The notes below the pieces were generated by a model. That model was given only the letters and a program-made list of their open reading frames with translations, was not told the DNA's origin and did not search any database. A stretch of 6,787 nt of DNA, taken from Propionibacteriaceae bacterium (lineage in GTDB: Bacteria > Actinomycetota > Actinomycetes > Propionibacteriales > Propionibacteriaceae). Shown in pieces: positions 5,990 to 6,787 of this stretch (position 1 is the stretch's first letter; every line of letters starts with the position of its first letter). The position numbers and the translations under genes are program-made. The DNA is taken from assembly GCA_030544185.1 (NCBI GenBank), contig JAUNRO010000176.1:1-6787 (forward strand). The letters are read 5' to 3'.

Positions 5990-6060
5990 CCGAGTAAAAC
6001 CGCCCTCTCAACGGGGTCGAGGTGGGGGTACGACCCCGTTGAGAGGGCGGAATTACTCGG
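5990..6060 (-). terminator. Long inverted repeat, probable rho-independent terminator of hflX
   Basis: Arms 6000-6019 and 6031-6050 are perfectly complementary over 20 bp, with an 11-nt loop (aggtgggggta). An outer 8-bp stem, CCGAGTAA (5990-5997) with TTACTCGG (6053-6060), is separated from it by a 2x2 A/A mismatch. CACC (5983-5986) and GGTG (6061-6064) could extend it past a 3-nt bulge. Read on the minus strand, the 20-bp stem is followed by TTTTA, so it is placed as the terminator of hflX, whose stop codon is 58 bp upstream. Read on the plus strand it lacks a T-run, but it lies 94 bp after the hydrolase gene and may serve both. The length is more than most terminators need. Confidence 0.8.
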
Positions 6061-6118
6061 GGTGTCAGACTAGAACGGCAAACCAGCTCGTGTTTCACCG
6101 CCTTGCGATGGCCCCAAC

Positions 6119-6787
6119 TCAGCCCTCGGCATACGCCGCGAACTCGGCGGCCAGGTCCGGATGCACCCGCGCGACGATCCGGGTGCCATCGGCGGTGTGC
6201 TCGCTGGTAACGAACTCGCCGCTGCGATGCACCTTGTCGATCAAGTCCCCGCGGCTGTAGGGCACCAGCGCCCGCACCTCGATCTCCGGACGCGGCAGCC
6301 GGCCGTCGAGGACGTGCTTGAGCTCATCGATCCCGGCGCCGCTGCGGGCCGAGACGACGAGCGCGTCCGGAAAGTGGGTGCGCAGCAGCTGGAGGTTCGC
6401 CTCCGGCGCGCGGTCGGCCTTGTTGATCACGAGCAGCTCAGGATTGCCGCCCGCCCCGATGTCGTTGAGGACGGTCCGCACGGCGGAGATCTGGCCGAGC
6501 GGATCGGCGTCCGCACCGTCGACGACGTGCAGCAGCAGATCGGCGTCGACCGATTCCTCCAAAGTGGAGGCGAAAGCCTCGACCAGGTCGTGCGGCAGGT
6601 GCCGGACGAACCCGACCGTGTCGGTCAGCGTGTATTCCCGGCCGTCGGCCGTCTCCGTCCGCCGCGTCGTCGGATCGAGGGTGGCGAAGAGGGCGTCCTC
6701 GACGAGCACACCCGCGCCGGTCAGCCGGTTGAGCAGGGACGACTTCCCCGCGTTCGTCTAGCCCACGAGCGCGACCGACGGCACGCG
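6119..6787 (-). CDS. hflX: HflX ribosome-associated GTPase, C-terminal part, interrupted by an in-frame TAG
   Basis: This is the 3' part of hflX; its 5' end lies beyond the window. HflX is a GTPase that binds the 50S subunit and splits stalled or heat-damaged ribosomes. Reading from 6787, the frame gives RVPSVALVG, then a TAG (6760-6758), then TNAGKSSLLNRL. The family sequence here is GYTNAGKS, so the stop replaces the G1-loop tyrosine. After it come FATLDPTTRR (G2), DTVGFVRHLPHDLVEAF (G3), NKAD (G4) and SARSG (G5), followed by the HflX C-terminal domain ending EFAAYAEG. Everything after the stop is intact and in frame for 213 codons, with no further lesions. If the TAG is real, translation would end inside G1 and the GTPase would be dead; a GTG at 6709 could begin only a fragment without a P-loop. 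A sequencing or assembly error at one base (TAC to TAG) is at least as likely. Family assignment is firm. Confidence 0.92.
6758..6760 (-). other. In-frame amber stop in the hflX G1 loop
   Basis: The minus strand codon at 6760-6758 is TAG, flanked by CTCGTGGGC (LVG) and ACGAACGCGGGG (TNAG). A single change at 6758 (plus-strand g to c) would give a TAC tyrosine codon and restore the canonical GYTNAGKS motif. Reading frame and sequence on both sides are undamaged, so this is one substitution rather than decay. Confidence 0.9.

Noticed and set aside
6758..6760. Programmed recoding of the hflX TAG, for example as pyrrolysine
   Set aside because: No recoding element or pyrrolysine machinery is visible, the family residue is tyrosine, and one base change restores it; mutation or error is simpler.

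Overview
The window is a high-GC chromosomal segment from an actinobacterium. LexA, DinG and HflX all resemble actinobacterial homologues, and the neighbourhood (hflX, a DinG-type helicase, lexA and a divergent small membrane-protein gene) matches the conserved actinobacterial lexA locus. A propionibacterial-type organism is a guess from sequence flavour only. No mobile element, CRISPR array, tRNA or rRNA was seen, and no stretch over 300 bases lacks a gene.

Layout. Positions 1-98 (minus) may hold the 5' end of an unidentified gene. Positions 130-543 (minus) encode a 137-residue single-span membrane protein with an Arg/Pro-rich N-terminus. Its position, divergent from lexA, and two LexA boxes in its promoter point to an SOS-induced cell-division suppressor of the ChiZ (Rv2719c)/DivS kind, but it has no LysM domain. 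The 243-bp intergenic region (544-786) holds these two boxes and a third in front of lexA (787-1578, plus). lexA converges on a cytochrome P450 gene (1616-2815, minus). Upstream of the P450 gene, on the same strand, lies an Fe-S DinG-family helicase gene (2907-4916, minus). Divergent from dinG is an alpha/beta-hydrolase gene (5005-5895, plus). It converges on hflX (6119 to the window edge, minus) across a long, nearly perfect inverted repeat (5990-6060) that should act as the hflX terminator.

How it fits together. LexA represses itself and the divergent membrane protein. On DNA damage, self-cleavage of LexA would release both, coupling repair to a division block. DinG fits the genome-maintenance theme, but I see no LexA box in front of it. 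The P450 and the hydrolase are enzymes of unknown substrate with no visible redox partner or pathway genes nearby.

Three observations stand out. The divisome-inhibitor candidate lacks LysM and has a promoter carrying two LexA boxes. LexA has an AT-hook-like N-terminal extension. The hflX reading frame carries an in-frame TAG exactly at the tyrosine of its G1 loop. Several genes (lexA, dinG, hydrolase, perhaps P450) have a -10-like hexamer ending 6-7 nt before the start codon, which suggests leaderless mRNAs. Most of the window is ordinary core genome; I did not find a clear new multigene system.
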